Positions 20,847-30,511 of a stretch of DNA of 64,000 bases are shown here, one piece after another. Every line of letters starts with the position of its first letter. Within the stretch, counting starts at the first letter, position 1. Source of the DNA: Burkholderia cepacia (GTDB taxonomy: Bacteria > Pseudomonadota > Gammaproteobacteria > Burkholderiales > Burkholderiaceae); contig NZ_LDWR01000037.1 of the NCBI RefSeq assembly GCF_001039005.1, positions 32,818-96,817 on the forward strand. The letters are read 5' to 3'. The notes beneath the pieces were generated by a model, which saw only the letters and a list, made by a program, of their open reading frames with translations, did no database searches and was not told the origin of the DNA. The position numbers and the translations under genes were made by a program.

Positions 20847-21370
20847 GGACACGCCCCGATCCAGAAAAAACGCACAGTGTAGACGGAGGCGAGTTGGCCG
20901 ACCGCCTCCCCGGGCCGCGCAGCGCGCGTCCCCGGCAGGGCAGCCGTGATTGCCGTGACAACGTTCCTCGTTCCGTACTCGTTTCCGACCAATGCGACCC
21001 GGCGTTCGCGCATGACGCGCGCAGGTTCTGCCTAACGAATGATGAGAGCCATCTTATCAAATGACGATGAGGATTGGCACTCACATTTAGAACTGAGTGT
21101 CAAGGAATCGGGACTCGGTTGGCAAGCCGGATTTTTCATGTTTGGCGGCGTGCGCCGGAGCGGGTGCGGCGGCCCGCATCGGGGCCGGAGAGGCAGGCTG
21201 AAAGCCCCGCCGGGTGGGCATCTGCGGCCGAACCTTGAATATAGGGCCCGATAGACTTCAGGACCGTGGCGGCAGGGTCGGATCGCATTCCGGCGACCCG
21301 ACTTTCGGCCATTTTTGATTCTGTTTGTGCGTGAATGCGCGGCTTTATTCCACAGTCCGTTGCAATGCCG
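20847..21370. other. Intergenic region upstream of rpfR
   Basis: About 520 bases between rpfR and the 5-oxoprolinase stop. The AT-richer part (about 21030-21145) is the likely rpfR promoter region and holds the palindrome at 21074-21103. No gene is supported. Confidence 0.6.
21074..21103. promoter_or_regulatory. 30-bp imperfect palindrome upstream of rpfR
   Basis: TTGGCACTCA (21074-21083) and TGAGTGTCAA (21094-21103) form an inverted repeat with nine of ten pairs matching and a 10-base centre. It lies about 230 bases upstream of rpfR. The arms resemble CIRCE half-sites, but CIRCE has a 9-base spacer between GCACTC and GAGTGC and this one has 12, so it is probably another operator. Confidence 0.45.
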
Positions 21371-24300
21371 TCAGCTCGCCGTGCCGTAGCCGCCGCCGCC
21401 CGGCGTTTCGACGACGAACACGTCGCCCGGCGCCATCTGCGCGCGGCCGATATGTTCGAGCGCCTCGACCGTGCCGTCCGCACGCTCGATCGTGTTGCGG
21501 CCGAGCGCGCCGGCCGCGCCGCCCGCCGCGCCGAACGGTGCGTGGATCCGGTTGTTCGACAGGATCGACGCGGTCATCGGCTCGAGGAAGCGGATCCGCC
21601 GCACCGCGCCGTCGCCGCCGCGCCAGCGCCCGCCGCCGCCCGACCCGGCACGGATCCGGTGCGAGTCGAGCCGCACCGGGTAGCGCCATTCGAGCACTTC
21701 CGGATCGGTGAGCCGCGAGTTCGTCATGTGCGTCTGCACCGCGCCGACGCCCGCGAAACCGTCGCCCGCGCCGCTGCCGCCCGCGATCGTCTCGTAATAC
21801 TGGTATCGGTCGTTGCCGAACGTGAAATTGTTCATCGTGCCCTGGCTCGACGCGACGCAGCCGAGCGCGCCGTACAGCGCGTTGGTGATCGCCGACGACG
21901 TCTCGACGTTGCCCGACACGACCGCGGCCGGATACTCGGGATTCAGCATCGAGCGCGCGGGCACGATCACCGTGAGCGGCTTCAGGCAGCCGGCGTTCAG
22001 CGGGATGTCGTCGCCCACCAGCGTGCGGAACACGTACAGCACGGCGGCCATGCAGACGGCCTTCGGCGCATTGAAGTTGTTGTCGAGCTGCGCGGACGTG
22101 CCGGTGAAATCGATCTCGGCACACCGCGCCGCGCGGTCGACGCGGATCGCGACGCGAATCTCCGCGCCGTTGTCGAGCGGATAGCGGTACGCGCCGTCCT
22201 GCAACGCGCCGATCACGCGCCGCACGGCTTCTTCCGCGTTGTCCTGCACGTGCCCCATGAACGCGAGCACGACGTCGCGGCCGAACTGCGCGACCATCCG
22301 GCGCAGCTCGTCGACGCCCTTCTGGTTCGCGGCGACCTGCGCGCGCAGGTCGGCCATGTTCTGCTCGACGTTGCGCGCCGGGTAGCGGCCCGACGCAAGC
22401 AGCGCGCGCGTGTCGGCATCACGCAGCACGCCGGCCGACACGAGCTGCCAGTTGTCGATCAGCACGCCTTCCTCGTCGATATGGGTCGAATCGGGCGGCA
22501 TCGAGCCCGGCGTCGTGCCGCCGATGTCCGCGTGGTGGCCGCGCGAGCCGACGTAGAACAGCGGCGCGTCCGCGCCATCCGCGAACACCGGCGTGATGAC
22601 TGTCACGTCCGGCAGGTGCGTGCCGCCGTGATACGGGTCGTTCAGCATGAACACGTCGCCGTCGCGCATGCGGCCGCGGTTGCGCTCGATCACCGTGCGG
22701 ATGCTCTCGCCCATCGAGCCGAGATGCACCGGCATGTGCGGCGCGTTCGCGATCAGGTTGCCGTCGCCGTCGAAGATCGCGCACGAGAAGTCGAGGCGCT
22801 CCTTGATGTTCACCGAGTACGCGGTGTTCTGCAGCCGCAGCCCCATCTGCTCGGCGATCGACATGAACAGGTTGTTGAAGATCTCGAGCCGCACGGGGTC
22901 GGCATCGGTACCGAGCGAGCGGCGCGTCGGCAGCGGCGTCGTGCGCGTCAGCACGAGGTTGCCCTGCGCGGTCATCCGCGCGCACCAGCCGGGCTCGACG
23001 ACGGTCGTGCCGTTCTTCTCCGCGATGATCGCCGGGCCGTCGATCGCGTCGCCGGCGAGCAGCGTGTCGCGCACGTAGAGCGCCGCGTCGTGCCACCGGC
23101 CGCCGGAATAAAAGCGCACGGCGGAATCGGCGCGCGGCGCGGCGCCCTCGCCCTCCTCGCGCGGCGCGAGCGGTGCGATTTCGACCGGCGCGTCGGAACG
23201 GCCGATCGCCTCGACCGACGCCAGCTCGGCGACGAGCGGCGTGCCAGGCATCAGGAACGCGTAACGCTGCCGGTACGCGTCCTCGAACGCCTGCTGCATC
23301 GCGTCGACGCTGCCGGCCGGCACGTCGAGCGCCGAATCGGTGCCCTGGTAGCGCAGGTGCACGCGCCGCTCGGTCGCGATCCGCTCCGGCGGCACGCCCT
23401 GTTCGAGCAGCGCGCCGACGGCCTCGTCGGCCAGCCGGTCGAGCGCCGCGTTCAGCGCCGGCAGCGATGCGTCGGACAGCACGGCCTCGACCGCGCGCTC
23501 GCGCATCGCGGTCTGGTCGGCGAGGCCCATCCCGTACGCGGACAGCACGCCCGCGAGCGGATGCGCGAACACCTGCGTCATCCCGAGCGCGTCGGCCACG
23601 CCGCACGCGTGCTGGCCGCCCGCGCCGCCGAACGTCGTCAGCACGTAGCGCGACACGTCGTGGCCGCGCTGCACGGAGATCTTCTTGATCGCGTTCGCCA
23701 TGCTGCCGATCGCGATCTCCAGGAAGCCTTCGGCGAGCGCCTCGGGCGTCTCGCGCCGCCCGGTCGCCGCGTGGATCTCGTCGGCGAGCGCGGCGAACTT
23801 CGCGACCACGCCGTCGCGGTCGAGCGGCTCGTCCGCGTGCGGGCCGAACACACGCGGGAAATGATCGGGCTGGATCTTGCCGAGCATCACGTTGCAGTCG
23901 GTCACCGTCAGCGGGCCGCCGCGCCGGTACGCGGCCGGCCCCGGGTTCGCGCCGGCCGATTCGGGCCCGACGCGCAGCCGCGCGCCGTCGAAGCCGAGCA
24001 CCGAGCCGCCGCCCGCGGCAACCGTATGGATGCTCATCATCGGCGCGCGCATCCGCACGCCGGCCACCTGCGTCTCGAACACGCGCTCGAACTCGCCGTT
24101 GTAGTGCGACACGTCGGTCGACGTGCCACCCATGTCGAAGCCGATCACCTGGCCGAAGCCGGCCGCGCGCGCGGCGCGCACCATCCCGACGATGCCGCCT
24201 GCCGGGCCCGACAGGATCGCGTCCTTGCCCTGGAACGCATCGGCGCGCGTCAGCCCGCCGCTGCTCTGCATGAACTGCAGGTTCACACCCGGCATCTCGT

Positions 24301-25015
24301 GCGCGACCTGCTCGACATAACGACGCAGGATCGGCGACAGATACGCGTCGACCACGGTCGTATCGCCGCGCGACACCATCTTCATCAGCGGCGACACTTC
24401 GTGCGACACCGATACCTGCGTGAAGCCGATGCGGCGCGCGAGTTCGGCGAGCGCGCGCTCGTGCGCGGTGTAGCGATAGCCGTGGATCAGCACGATCGCC
24501 AGCGCGCGCACGCCCGAGTCGAACACGCGGCGCAGCGACGCTTCGGCGCCCTGCGCATCGAGCGGCACGACGACGTCGCCATGCGCACCGATGCGCTCGT
24601 CGATCTCGACGACCGCCTCGTACAGCGCATCGGGCAGCACGATGTCGAGATCGAACAGGCGCGGCCGGTTCTGGTACGCGATGCGCAGCACGTCGCGAAA
24701 GCCGTGCGTGGTCGCGAGCGCGGTGCGCTCGCCCTTGCGTTCGAGCAGCGCGTTGGTCGCGACCGTCGTGCCCATCTTCACCATGTCGACGCGCTCGGGC
24801 GTGATCGGCTCGCCTTGCGCGAGGCCGAGCAGGTGGCGGATGCCGGCCACGGCCGCGTCGCGATACTGCTCGGGGTTCTCCGACAGCAGCTTGTGCGTGA
24901 CGAGCGTGCCGTCGGGCCGCCGCGCAACGATGTCGGTGAACGTGCCGCCGCGGTCGATCCAGAATTGCCAGCGCGCGGCGTCGGAGGAAACGGGGGTGGT
25001 GTGTCGGTCAGTCAT
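21371..25015 (-). CDS. 5-oxoprolinase / fused HyuA-HyuB hydantoinase
   Basis: A 1214-residue ATP-dependent enzyme. The HyuA half (about 1-690) has the ATP-binding DRGGTFTDIVAR near residue 20 and FDMGGTSTDVS in the middle. The HyuB half follows from about residue 735 (EIFNNLFMSIAEQMG) with FMLNDPYHGGTHLPDVT and a glycine-rich end (TPGGGGYGTA). The single-chain fusion and length match ATP-hydrolysing 5-oxoprolinases, which convert 5-oxo-L-proline to glutamate. It is encoded with an MFS transporter and a D-glutamate cyclase-like protein, which suits pyroglutamate metabolism. N-methylhydantoinase activity is an alternative. Confidence 0.85.
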   Translation of the reverse strand: MTDRHTTPVSSDAARWQFWIDRGGTFTDIVARRPDGTLVTHKLLSENPEQYRDAAVAGIRHLLGLAQGEPITPERVDMVKMGTTVATNALLERKGERTALATTHGFRDVLRIAYQNRPRLFDLDIVLPDALYEAVVEIDERIGAHGDVVVPLDAQGAEASLRRVFDSGVRALAIVLIHGYRYTAHERALAELARRIGFTQVSVSHEVSPLMKMVSRGDTTVVDAYLSPILRRYVEQVAHEMPGVNLQFMQSSGGLTRADAFQGKDAILSGPAGGIVGMVRAARAAGFGQVIGFDMGGTSTDVSHYNGEFERVFETQVAGVRMRAPMMSIHTVAAGGGSVLGFDGARLRVGPESAGANPGPAAYRRGGPLTVTDCNVMLGKIQPDHFPRVFGPHADEPLDRDGVVAKFAALADEIHAATGRRETPEALAEGFLEIAIGSMANAIKKISVQRGHDVSRYVLTTFGGAGGQHACGVADALGMTQVFAHPLAGVLSAYGMGLADQTAMRERAVEAVLSDASLPALNAALDRLADEAVGALLEQGVPPERIATERRVHLRYQGTDSALDVPAGSVDAMQQAFEDAYRQRYAFLMPGTPLVAELASVEAIGRSDAPVEIAPLAPREEGEGAAPRADSAVRFYSGGRWHDAALYVRDTLLAGDAIDGPAIIAEKNGTTVVEPGWCARMTAQGNLVLTRTTPLPTRRSLGTDADPVRLEIFNNLFMSIAEQMGLRLQNTAYSVNIKERLDFSCAIFDGDGNLIANAPHMPVHLGSMGESIRTVIERNRGRMRDGDVFMLNDPYHGGTHLPDVTVITPVFADGADAPLFYVGSRGHHADIGGTTPGSMPPDSTHIDEEGVLIDNWQLVSAGVLRDADTRALLASGRYPARNVEQNMADLRAQVAANQKGVDELRRMVAQFGRDVVLAFMGHVQDNAEEAVRRVIGALQDGAYRYPLDNGAEIRVAIRVDRAARCAEIDFTGTSAQLDNNFNAPKAVCMAAVLYVFRTLVGDDIPLNAGCLKPLTVIVPARSMLNPEYPAAVVSGNVETSSAITNALYGALGCVASSQGTMNNFTFGNDRYQYYETIAGGSGAGDGFAGVGAVQTHMTNSRLTDPEVLEWRYPVRLDSHRIRAGSGGGGRWRGGDGAVRRIRFLEPMTASILSNNRIHAPFGAAGGAAGALGRNTIERADGTVEALEHIGRAQMAPGDVFVVETPGGGGYGTAS

Positions 25016-25155
25016 GATGTCGGGTCGATGCGTCGTTGATTCGAAGGACGAGCGCCGCCGCACGGCGCGCGTCGCGCGCCATGTCACGGTGTCGATGAAA
25101 AGGGGAAAACATGCAGGGCGGGCCGCCCTGCCGCTTATGGCTTATGGCTTGCGGC

Positions 25156-26454
25156 TTACGCGGCGTCGAGTTCGCGGCCGCGTGTCTCGGGCAGCGTCAG
25201 CGCGGCGACGATCACCACGCCGTATGCGGCGACCGCGAAGATCCCGATGCTCGTGCCGAGCCCGTATTCCTTCGACAGCGCGCCGATCAGGAACGGGAAC
25301 AGTGCGCCGATCGCGCGGCCCACGTTGTAGCAGAAGCCCTGGCCGGAGCCGCGCACGCGGGTCGGGAACAGTTCGGTGAGGAACGCGCCCATCCCCGAGA
25401 AGATGCCCGACGCGAAGAAGCCGAGCGGGAAACCGAGCCACAGCATCGATGCATTGGTCAGGTTCAGCGACGTGTACGCGAACGCGATCACCATCGAGCC
25501 GACCGCGAACAGGATGAAATTGGGCTTGCGGCCGAGGCGGTCGGTCAGGTACGCGCTCGTCAGGTAACCGACCCACGAACCGAAGATGATCATCGCGAGA
25601 TACCCGCCGGTGCCCATCACGGTCAGGTGCCGCTCGGTCTTCAGGAAGGTCGGCAGCCACGTCGTGATCGCGTAGTAGCCGCCCTGCGCGCCGGTCGTCA
25701 GCAGCGCCGCGCGCAGCGTCGTCGTGATCAGCTTCGGCGCGAAGATCTCGGTGAGGCGCGGCGCATCGGCCACCTTCGCCTGCGCGGCCTTCTCCTTCTC
25801 GTAGACGTCCGGCTCCTTCACGTAGCGGCGGATCGCGACGACCAGCAGTGCGGGCGCCAGCCCGACGAGGAACAGCGCGCGCCACGCCTGTTCGGCCGGC
25901 AGCACCGAGAACAGCAGCGCATACAGCAGCGCGCACAGCCCCCAGCCGATCGCCCAGCCCGACTGCACGAGGCCGACCGCCCTGCCGCGGTCGCGCGCAC
26001 GGATCACTTCGCCGATCAGCACGGCGCCGGCCGTCCATTCGCCGCCGAAGCCGAAGCCCATCAGCGCGCGCGCCGCGAGCAGCTGGTGGTAGGACTGCGC
26101 GAGCCCGCACAGCGCGGTGAACACGGCGAACCACAGCACGGTGAGCTGCAGCGTGCGCACGCGGCCGATCCGGTCGGACAGGATGCCGGCGATCCAGCCG
26201 CCGAGCGCCGACGCGAGCAGCGTGATCGTGCCGATGAAGCCCGCATCCGCGAGCGAGATGCCCCAGGTCGCGACCAGCGTCGGGATCACGAACGACAGCA
26301 TCTGCGTGTCCATCCCGTCGAGCATGTAGCCGACCTTGCAGCTCCAGAAGGCGCGGCGCTCGCGCGGTTGCGCGTCGGCATACCACGAGAACAGGCCGTT
26401 GCGCTCGGGGCTCGCGGGCTCCGCGGCGGGGGCCGCGAGGGTCTTGCTTTCCAT
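25156..26454 (-). CDS. MFS transporter
   Basis: A 432-residue inner-membrane transporter with 12 predicted segments in two halves of six. MFS signature loops are present at GILSDRIGRVRT and YLTDRLGRKPN. The sequence resembles the sialic-acid/carboxylate (ShiA/NanT, metabolite:H+ symporter) group. AGGAGC lies eight bases upstream of the ATG at 26454. Located between the cyclase-like gene and 5-oxoprolinase, it probably imports their substrate, perhaps 5-oxoproline or a related carboxylate; this is inferred. Confidence 0.86.
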   Translation of the reverse strand: MESKTLAAPAAEPASPERNGLFSWYADAQPRERRAFWSCKVGYMLDGMDTQMLSFVIPTLVATWGISLADAGFIGTITLLASALGGWIAGILSDRIGRVRTLQLTVLWFAVFTALCGLAQSYHQLLAARALMGFGFGGEWTAGAVLIGEVIRARDRGRAVGLVQSGWAIGWGLCALLYALLFSVLPAEQAWRALFLVGLAPALLVVAIRRYVKEPDVYEKEKAAQAKVADAPRLTEIFAPKLITTTLRAALLTTGAQGGYYAITTWLPTFLKTERHLTVMGTGGYLAMIIFGSWVGYLTSAYLTDRLGRKPNFILFAVGSMVIAFAYTSLNLTNASMLWLGFPLGFFASGIFSGMGAFLTELFPTRVRGSGQGFCYNVGRAIGALFPFLIGALSKEYGLGTSIGIFAVAAYGVVIVAALTLPETRGRELDAA

Positions 26455-26558
26455 GGTGGTGCTCCTGTCGTTATGCGCCGTCAAAGCGGTGTGGTGTCGT
26501 GCGTGCGTGTGTCGTGCTGGTGTGGTGCTGCTGTGGTGCGGGCAGCCGCCATCCCGGA

Positions 26559-27332
26559 TCAGAACACGGCCAGCGATGCGTTGGTGATGTCGGTCATCAG
26601 CATGTGGCCGGGTGTATGCGCGATCGCGAGCGGCAGCTTCGCGTCCATCAGCGCGGTTTGCGGCGTCACGCCGCACGCCCAGAACACCGGCAGCTCGCCG
26701 TCGCGGATCGTCACCGCTTCGCCGAATTCGGGCGCGTTCAGATCCGCGATGCCCAGTTCCCGCGGGTGGCCGATATGAATCGGCGCGCCGTGCACGCCCG
26801 GGAACCGGCTCGTGATCTGCACCGCGCGGATCGCGTCGGCGCCGCGCATCGGCCGCATCGACACGACCAGCTGGCCGCCGAAGATGCCCGCGCGGCGGTT
26901 CGGAATCGACGTGCGATACATCGGCACGTTGCGCCCTTCCTCGACGTGGCGCAACCCGATCCCCTCGCGGGCCAGCATGTCCTCGAACGAGAACGAGCAG
27001 CCGATCGCGAATACGACGAAATCGTCGCGCCACAGCGCTTCCAGCGACTCGACGCGCTCGGTCAGGCGGCCGTCGCGGTAAATGTTGTAGCTCGGCACGT
27101 CGGTGCGGATGTCGAGATCCTCGCCGAGCGCGTCGACCCGGAACGCGCCCGGTTCGCCGACGCCGAGCAGCGGGCACGCCTTCGGGTTCGCCTGGCAGAA
27201 GCGCAGGAAATCGTGCGCATACGCGTCGGGCAGGATCGCGAGGTTGGCTTGCGCGAACGGGCCGCAGTGGCCTGCGGTCGGGCCGCGGAACGCGCCGCGG
27301 CGCACGGACTGGCGGAATTCGGAGGGCGTCAT
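26559..27332 (-). CDS. D-glutamate cyclase-like / putative hydro-lyase (DUF1445)
   Basis: A 257-residue protein of the DUF1445 (YcsI) family, usually annotated as putative hydro-lyase. Family motifs include VPSYNIYRDG, FVVFAIGCSFSFEDML and FWACGVTPQ. From memory, this domain is also found in the mammalian mitochondrial D-glutamate cyclase that makes 5-oxo-D-proline. Its place in an operon with 5-oxoprolinase fits that chemistry. It is the first gene of the leftward operon and is divergent from a LysR regulator. Confidence 0.82.
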   Translation of the reverse strand: MTPSEFRQSVRRGAFRGPTAGHCGPFAQANLAILPDAYAHDFLRFCQANPKACPLLGVGEPGAFRVDALGEDLDIRTDVPSYNIYRDGRLTERVESLEALWRDDFVVFAIGCSFSFEDMLAREGIGLRHVEEGRNVPMYRTSIPNRRAGIFGGQLVVSMRPMRGADAIRAVQITSRFPGVHGAPIHIGHPRELGIADLNAPEFGEAVTIRDGELPVFWACGVTPQTALMDAKLPLAIAHTPGHMLMTDITNASLAVF

Positions 27333-27394
27333 GAGGTTCTATCGCAGATCAGGATGTCGTCGGGATGACGGTGTCGCGTCATCGGATACGGCGA

Positions 27395-27424
27395 AGAATA
27401 GAAAAGAAAAAATTTTGTCGCCAA
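27395..27424 (-). promoter_or_regulatory. Candidate promoter of the 5-oxoproline operon
   Basis: On the minus strand TTGGCG (27419-27424) and TATTCT (27395-27400) are separated by 18 bases of AT-rich sequence. The transcript would lead into the DUF1445 gene at 27332. The match to consensus is moderate (4/6 each), as is usual for a LysR-activated promoter. Confidence 0.35.
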
Positions 27425-27537
27425 CGAGTTTTTTTGCGCTTCGTGTATAGAATTTCTTAACGGAACTTGGGGTTTTCCCCGGTCCCGTTCACTTTTCCTC
27501 ACCGGCAAGCTGCGCTTCCACCGTCCGCCCGACCGCC

Positions 27538-28470
27538 ATGAACACGCGTTTTCTCGAAACCTTCGTCACGCTCGCGAAGCTGCGCAACTTCCGCACGACG
27601 GCCGCCGAGCTGCACGCGACGCCGGCCGCGATCTCGCAGCGCCTGAAAGCGCTCGAGGACGAGTTGCAGACCGTGCTCGTCGACCGCGACAGCCGCGAAT
27701 TCCGGCTCACGCCGAACGGCGAGTACCTGCTCGGTTATGCGAAAGCCGTGGTCGAGGCGACCCAGCAGCTGCAGGCCGCCGCCGCCGGCGAGAGCGCATT
27801 GCGCGGCAAGCTGCGGCTCGGCGTGATCGAGACGGTCGTGCATAGCTGGTTGCCGCACTATATGCGCCGCCTCGCCGCCGACTATCCGGAACTCGAAATC
27901 GACCTGACCGTCGACGTGAGCGTCGTGCTGCAGCGCCGGCTGATGGCGGGCGAGCTCGACCTGATCATCCGCGTCGAGGGCAGCGACGAGGCGTCGGTCG
28001 TCTGCGACGCGCTCGCGAACTACCCGGTACGCTGGATCGCGCGCGCCGGGCTGCTGCCGAACACGCGCACGGGCCTCGCGCGGCAGGTGCTGCGCCAGCC
28101 GATCCTCACCTACGGGCGCGGCACCGCGCCCCACCGCGCACTCGAGGATATCGTGCGCACGCTCGCGCATGCGCACGGCGTGCCGCTGTCGGACACGCGC
28201 ATCACCGGGTCGCCGTCGATCTCGGTGATCGTGCAGCTCGTGCGCGACGGCTTCGGCGTCGCCGCGATTCCGGTGCTGTTCGTCGATGCGCTGATCGAAA
28301 GCGGCGAAGTCGTCGAGCTGCCGCTGCAGCCGTCGCCGCCGTCGATCGTCGTGTCGATGTCGCGGCGCGCGGATGCGCCGCGATACGTGCACGGCGCGTC
28401 GATCGCCGCGCGGGCCGCGTGTCATGAGTATTGCGAGAAGAGTACGCGGCGGCTGGTTGAAGCGCTTTGA
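27538..28470 (+). CDS. LysR-family regulator of the 5-oxoproline operon
   Basis: A 310-residue transcription factor. The N-terminal winged helix-turn-helix (residues 1-60, with FRTTAAELHATPAAISQRLKALE) and a periplasmic-binding-like effector domain (about 90-300) are clear. It diverges from the DUF1445-MFS-5-oxoprolinase operon across about 205 bases. By the usual LysR pattern it should activate that operon in response to a metabolite of the pathway. Confidence 0.88.
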   Translation: MNTRFLETFVTLAKLRNFRTTAAELHATPAAISQRLKALEDELQTVLVDRDSREFRLTPNGEYLLGYAKAVVEATQQLQAAAAGESALRGKLRLGVIETVVHSWLPHYMRRLAADYPELEIDLTVDVSVVLQRRLMAGELDLIIRVEGSDEASVVCDALANYPVRWIARAGLLPNTRTGLARQVLRQPILTYGRGTAPHRALEDIVRTLAHAHGVPLSDTRITGSPSISVIVQLVRDGFGVAAIPVLFVDALIESGEVVELPLQPSPPSIVVSMSRRADAPRYVHGASIAARAACHEYCEKSTRRLVEAL

Positions 28471-28543
28471 TGCGGGGGGTCGACGCGCAGGCGTCGATAC
28501 GGAGCGCGATACTCTCAGTCTGCGAACGCGCGCCGCACCGCCC

Positions 28544-28577
28544 TAAAAGAACACGGCCGCGGAAACCCGCGGCCGTG
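28544..28577 (-). terminator. Rho-independent terminator of the exported-protein gene
   Basis: CACGGCCGCGG (28552-28562) and CCGCGGCCGTG (28567-28577) pair perfectly across a four-base loop. On the minus strand the stem is followed by TTCTTTT. It lies 37 bases past the stop codon of the leftward gene at 28614. Confidence 0.75.
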
Positions 28578-28613
28578 CGTCTTGCTCCCGGCATCAGCCG
28601 GGCATCGCCGGCG

Positions 28614-30314
28614 TCAGTGCGACCGGCCCGTTTCGGTACCCGGCGCGAACGAGATGCCGCGCAGCACTTCCGCGAATTTCGCAGTACGCAGCACGGCGAA
28701 CTGCTCGTGCGCGGCCGTCGTCGCGCTCGTGTTCTTCAGCACGTCGCGCACCGCGACCAGCTGGTTCGGATCGGCGCCGACATCGCCGTTGCCGCTGACC
28801 GTCGACGTGATCGCCCAGATCGTCACCGTGCCGTCGCGCTCGACACGGCCCGTCAGGTTGCGCAGGCCAGCCGTCGCCGGTGCCCACGGCAGCCCCGTCG
28901 CGGCATTGTTGCCCAACGGATAACCTGCGACCGAATACGGCTGACCGAGCTTCAGCCCGTTCTGCAGCGTGTACGCGAGCTTCCACTGCTTCGCGTTCGC
29001 GTCGTACACCCACTTCTGCAGGCCGGCACCCGTCTGCGCGGCCGCATGCGTGTACAGGTCCGGGCCGCCCGTGTAGCCGTCGCCTTCATCCGCGACATAC
29101 AGCGTGTTCGCATCGGCGAACCACATCCCGAACGGGTAGGACAGCGTCGTCGCGGTCTTGTTCGGCGTGGTCGGGAAGCCGGCCAGCACGCACATGTTGT
29201 TCGGCAGGCCGGTCGTCTGCAGCGTGGCCGGGTTGTACGCGAGCGGCGCCGTCGGCAGCTTCGCCTTCGGCGACGGCACGCCGACACCCGACGGGCACGC
29301 GGTGCCGGTCGTATCGACGAAGTACACCGTGTTCACGCCGTTGCCGCCGCTGCCTTTCGTGTAGTACACGACGTCGTCGTGCACCGCGATGCCGCGGAAG
29401 TTGTCGTCCTTGCCGATCTTGTCGGCCTTCGCGCCGAGTTCCGTGACCGAGAAGCTCGCGAGCGGCGTCGGCACGCCCGGGTCCTGCTGCGCTTCATGAT
29501 GCTTCGCGCCGTCGATGATCTGCGCGCCCGCACCGAGAATCACGTTGTCGGGCTGCGGGTTCGAACCGTTGCCGGCATTGCCTGACGTGTAGTAGATCTC
29601 GCGGCCGTCGCGGTTGTTCAGGATCGCCGCGCGGCCGTTGTTGCCGCTGTACGCATTCGTCTCGGTGAAACGGAAATGCCCGTGACGATCGACGCGTGCG
29701 ATCGCGCGATAGACGTTCTGCCCGTCCGGGTTCGTCGTATCGACCGCGGCCGGCGTGTTCGAATTCGACACGTCGATCGCGTTGACCGGCGCGACGTAAC
29801 CCATGAACGTCAGGTAGTTGCCGTCGGCCGACAGGTGCAGGCCGAGTTCCGACTTCGAGCTGAAGCTCGTCACGAGCTGGTCGTGCGCGAAGCCCTTGTG
29901 CAGGCTGTTCGGTACTTCGAGCGTGCCGACGACGCCGCCGGCCGGCGTGATCTGGTCGAGGAAGATGCGCGACGTGATGCCGAAGCTGCCGTCGTAGCGG
30001 TCGTTGTTCCACACGGTCGGATAGGTGCCGTCGTTCGGCGCGCCGGTCGCCGCACCGCAGCCGCCGGTGGTCTTCGCGCAGTTCGGCGGCAGGATCGCGC
30101 CGGGCGGGACGTTGCCCGACACGTTGTCGTAGACGCTGCGGCTGAGCACCAGGAAGCCCGGGACGAAACCCGGCTCGAAACGGCTTGCGTCGCCGTCGTC
30201 ATGCGGGGCGGCCTGCGCGCCGATGCTGGCTGCAATCAGCGTCAATGCGACAACGGGAACGGTTCGATCGCGCAGCGCGCGGCTGCGCTTCGCGGACAAG
30301 GCGAAATTCGGCAT
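28614..30314 (-). CDS. Exported protein of unknown function, probably beta-propeller
   Basis: A 566-residue secreted protein. A long signal peptide (about 1-36, ending SIGAQA) is followed by repeating beta-rich blocks with motifs such as NYLTFMGY, REIYYTSGNAG, DVVYYTKGSGGNG and TLYVADEGDG, which suggest a six- or seven-bladed propeller. Two internal cysteine pairs are visible (PPNCAKTTGGCG; TACPSG with NNMCVL). I do not recognise a named family. The start at 30314 has GGAG eight bases upstream and is preferred over 30335. It is monocistronic, ending at a strong terminator. Confidence 0.7.
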   Translation of the reverse strand: MPNFALSAKRSRALRDRTVPVVALTLIAASIGAQAAPHDDGDASRFEPGFVPGFLVLSRSVYDNVSGNVPPGAILPPNCAKTTGGCGAATGAPNDGTYPTVWNNDRYDGSFGITSRIFLDQITPAGGVVGTLEVPNSLHKGFAHDQLVTSFSSKSELGLHLSADGNYLTFMGYVAPVNAIDVSNSNTPAAVDTTNPDGQNVYRAIARVDRHGHFRFTETNAYSGNNGRAAILNNRDGREIYYTSGNAGNGSNPQPDNVILGAGAQIIDGAKHHEAQQDPGVPTPLASFSVTELGAKADKIGKDDNFRGIAVHDDVVYYTKGSGGNGVNTVYFVDTTGTACPSGVGVPSPKAKLPTAPLAYNPATLQTTGLPNNMCVLAGFPTTPNKTATTLSYPFGMWFADANTLYVADEGDGYTGGPDLYTHAAAQTGAGLQKWVYDANAKQWKLAYTLQNGLKLGQPYSVAGYPLGNNAATGLPWAPATAGLRNLTGRVERDGTVTIWAITSTVSGNGDVGADPNQLVAVRDVLKNTSATTAAHEQFAVLRTAKFAEVLRGISFAPGTETGRSH

Positions 30315-30511
30315 GGACAAGGCTCCGTACGACATCGAGTGAGGACGTTGTTGGTGGACAGACTGACGACGTGAAGCCCCGCCACCTTAGCCATGCTTGA
30401 TGAAGAATTGATTGCACGCGGCCCCGCCTGAACCCGCATGCGAACGCGGGCCGCCGGTTGCGGCCTGCTGTTATTTATCCGTAATGCGAAAGAAATGAAT
30501 CAGACAGCCAG

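Noticed and set aside
21074..21103. Reading the palindrome upstream of rpfR as a true CIRCE element
   Set aside because: The half-sites resemble CIRCE but the spacer between GCACTC and GAGTG(T)C is 12 bases rather than 9, and rpfR is not a heat-shock gene.
21335..25039. 1234-codon rightward frame over the 5-oxoprolinase
   Set aside because: Antisense shadow; the minus-strand protein has all family motifs.
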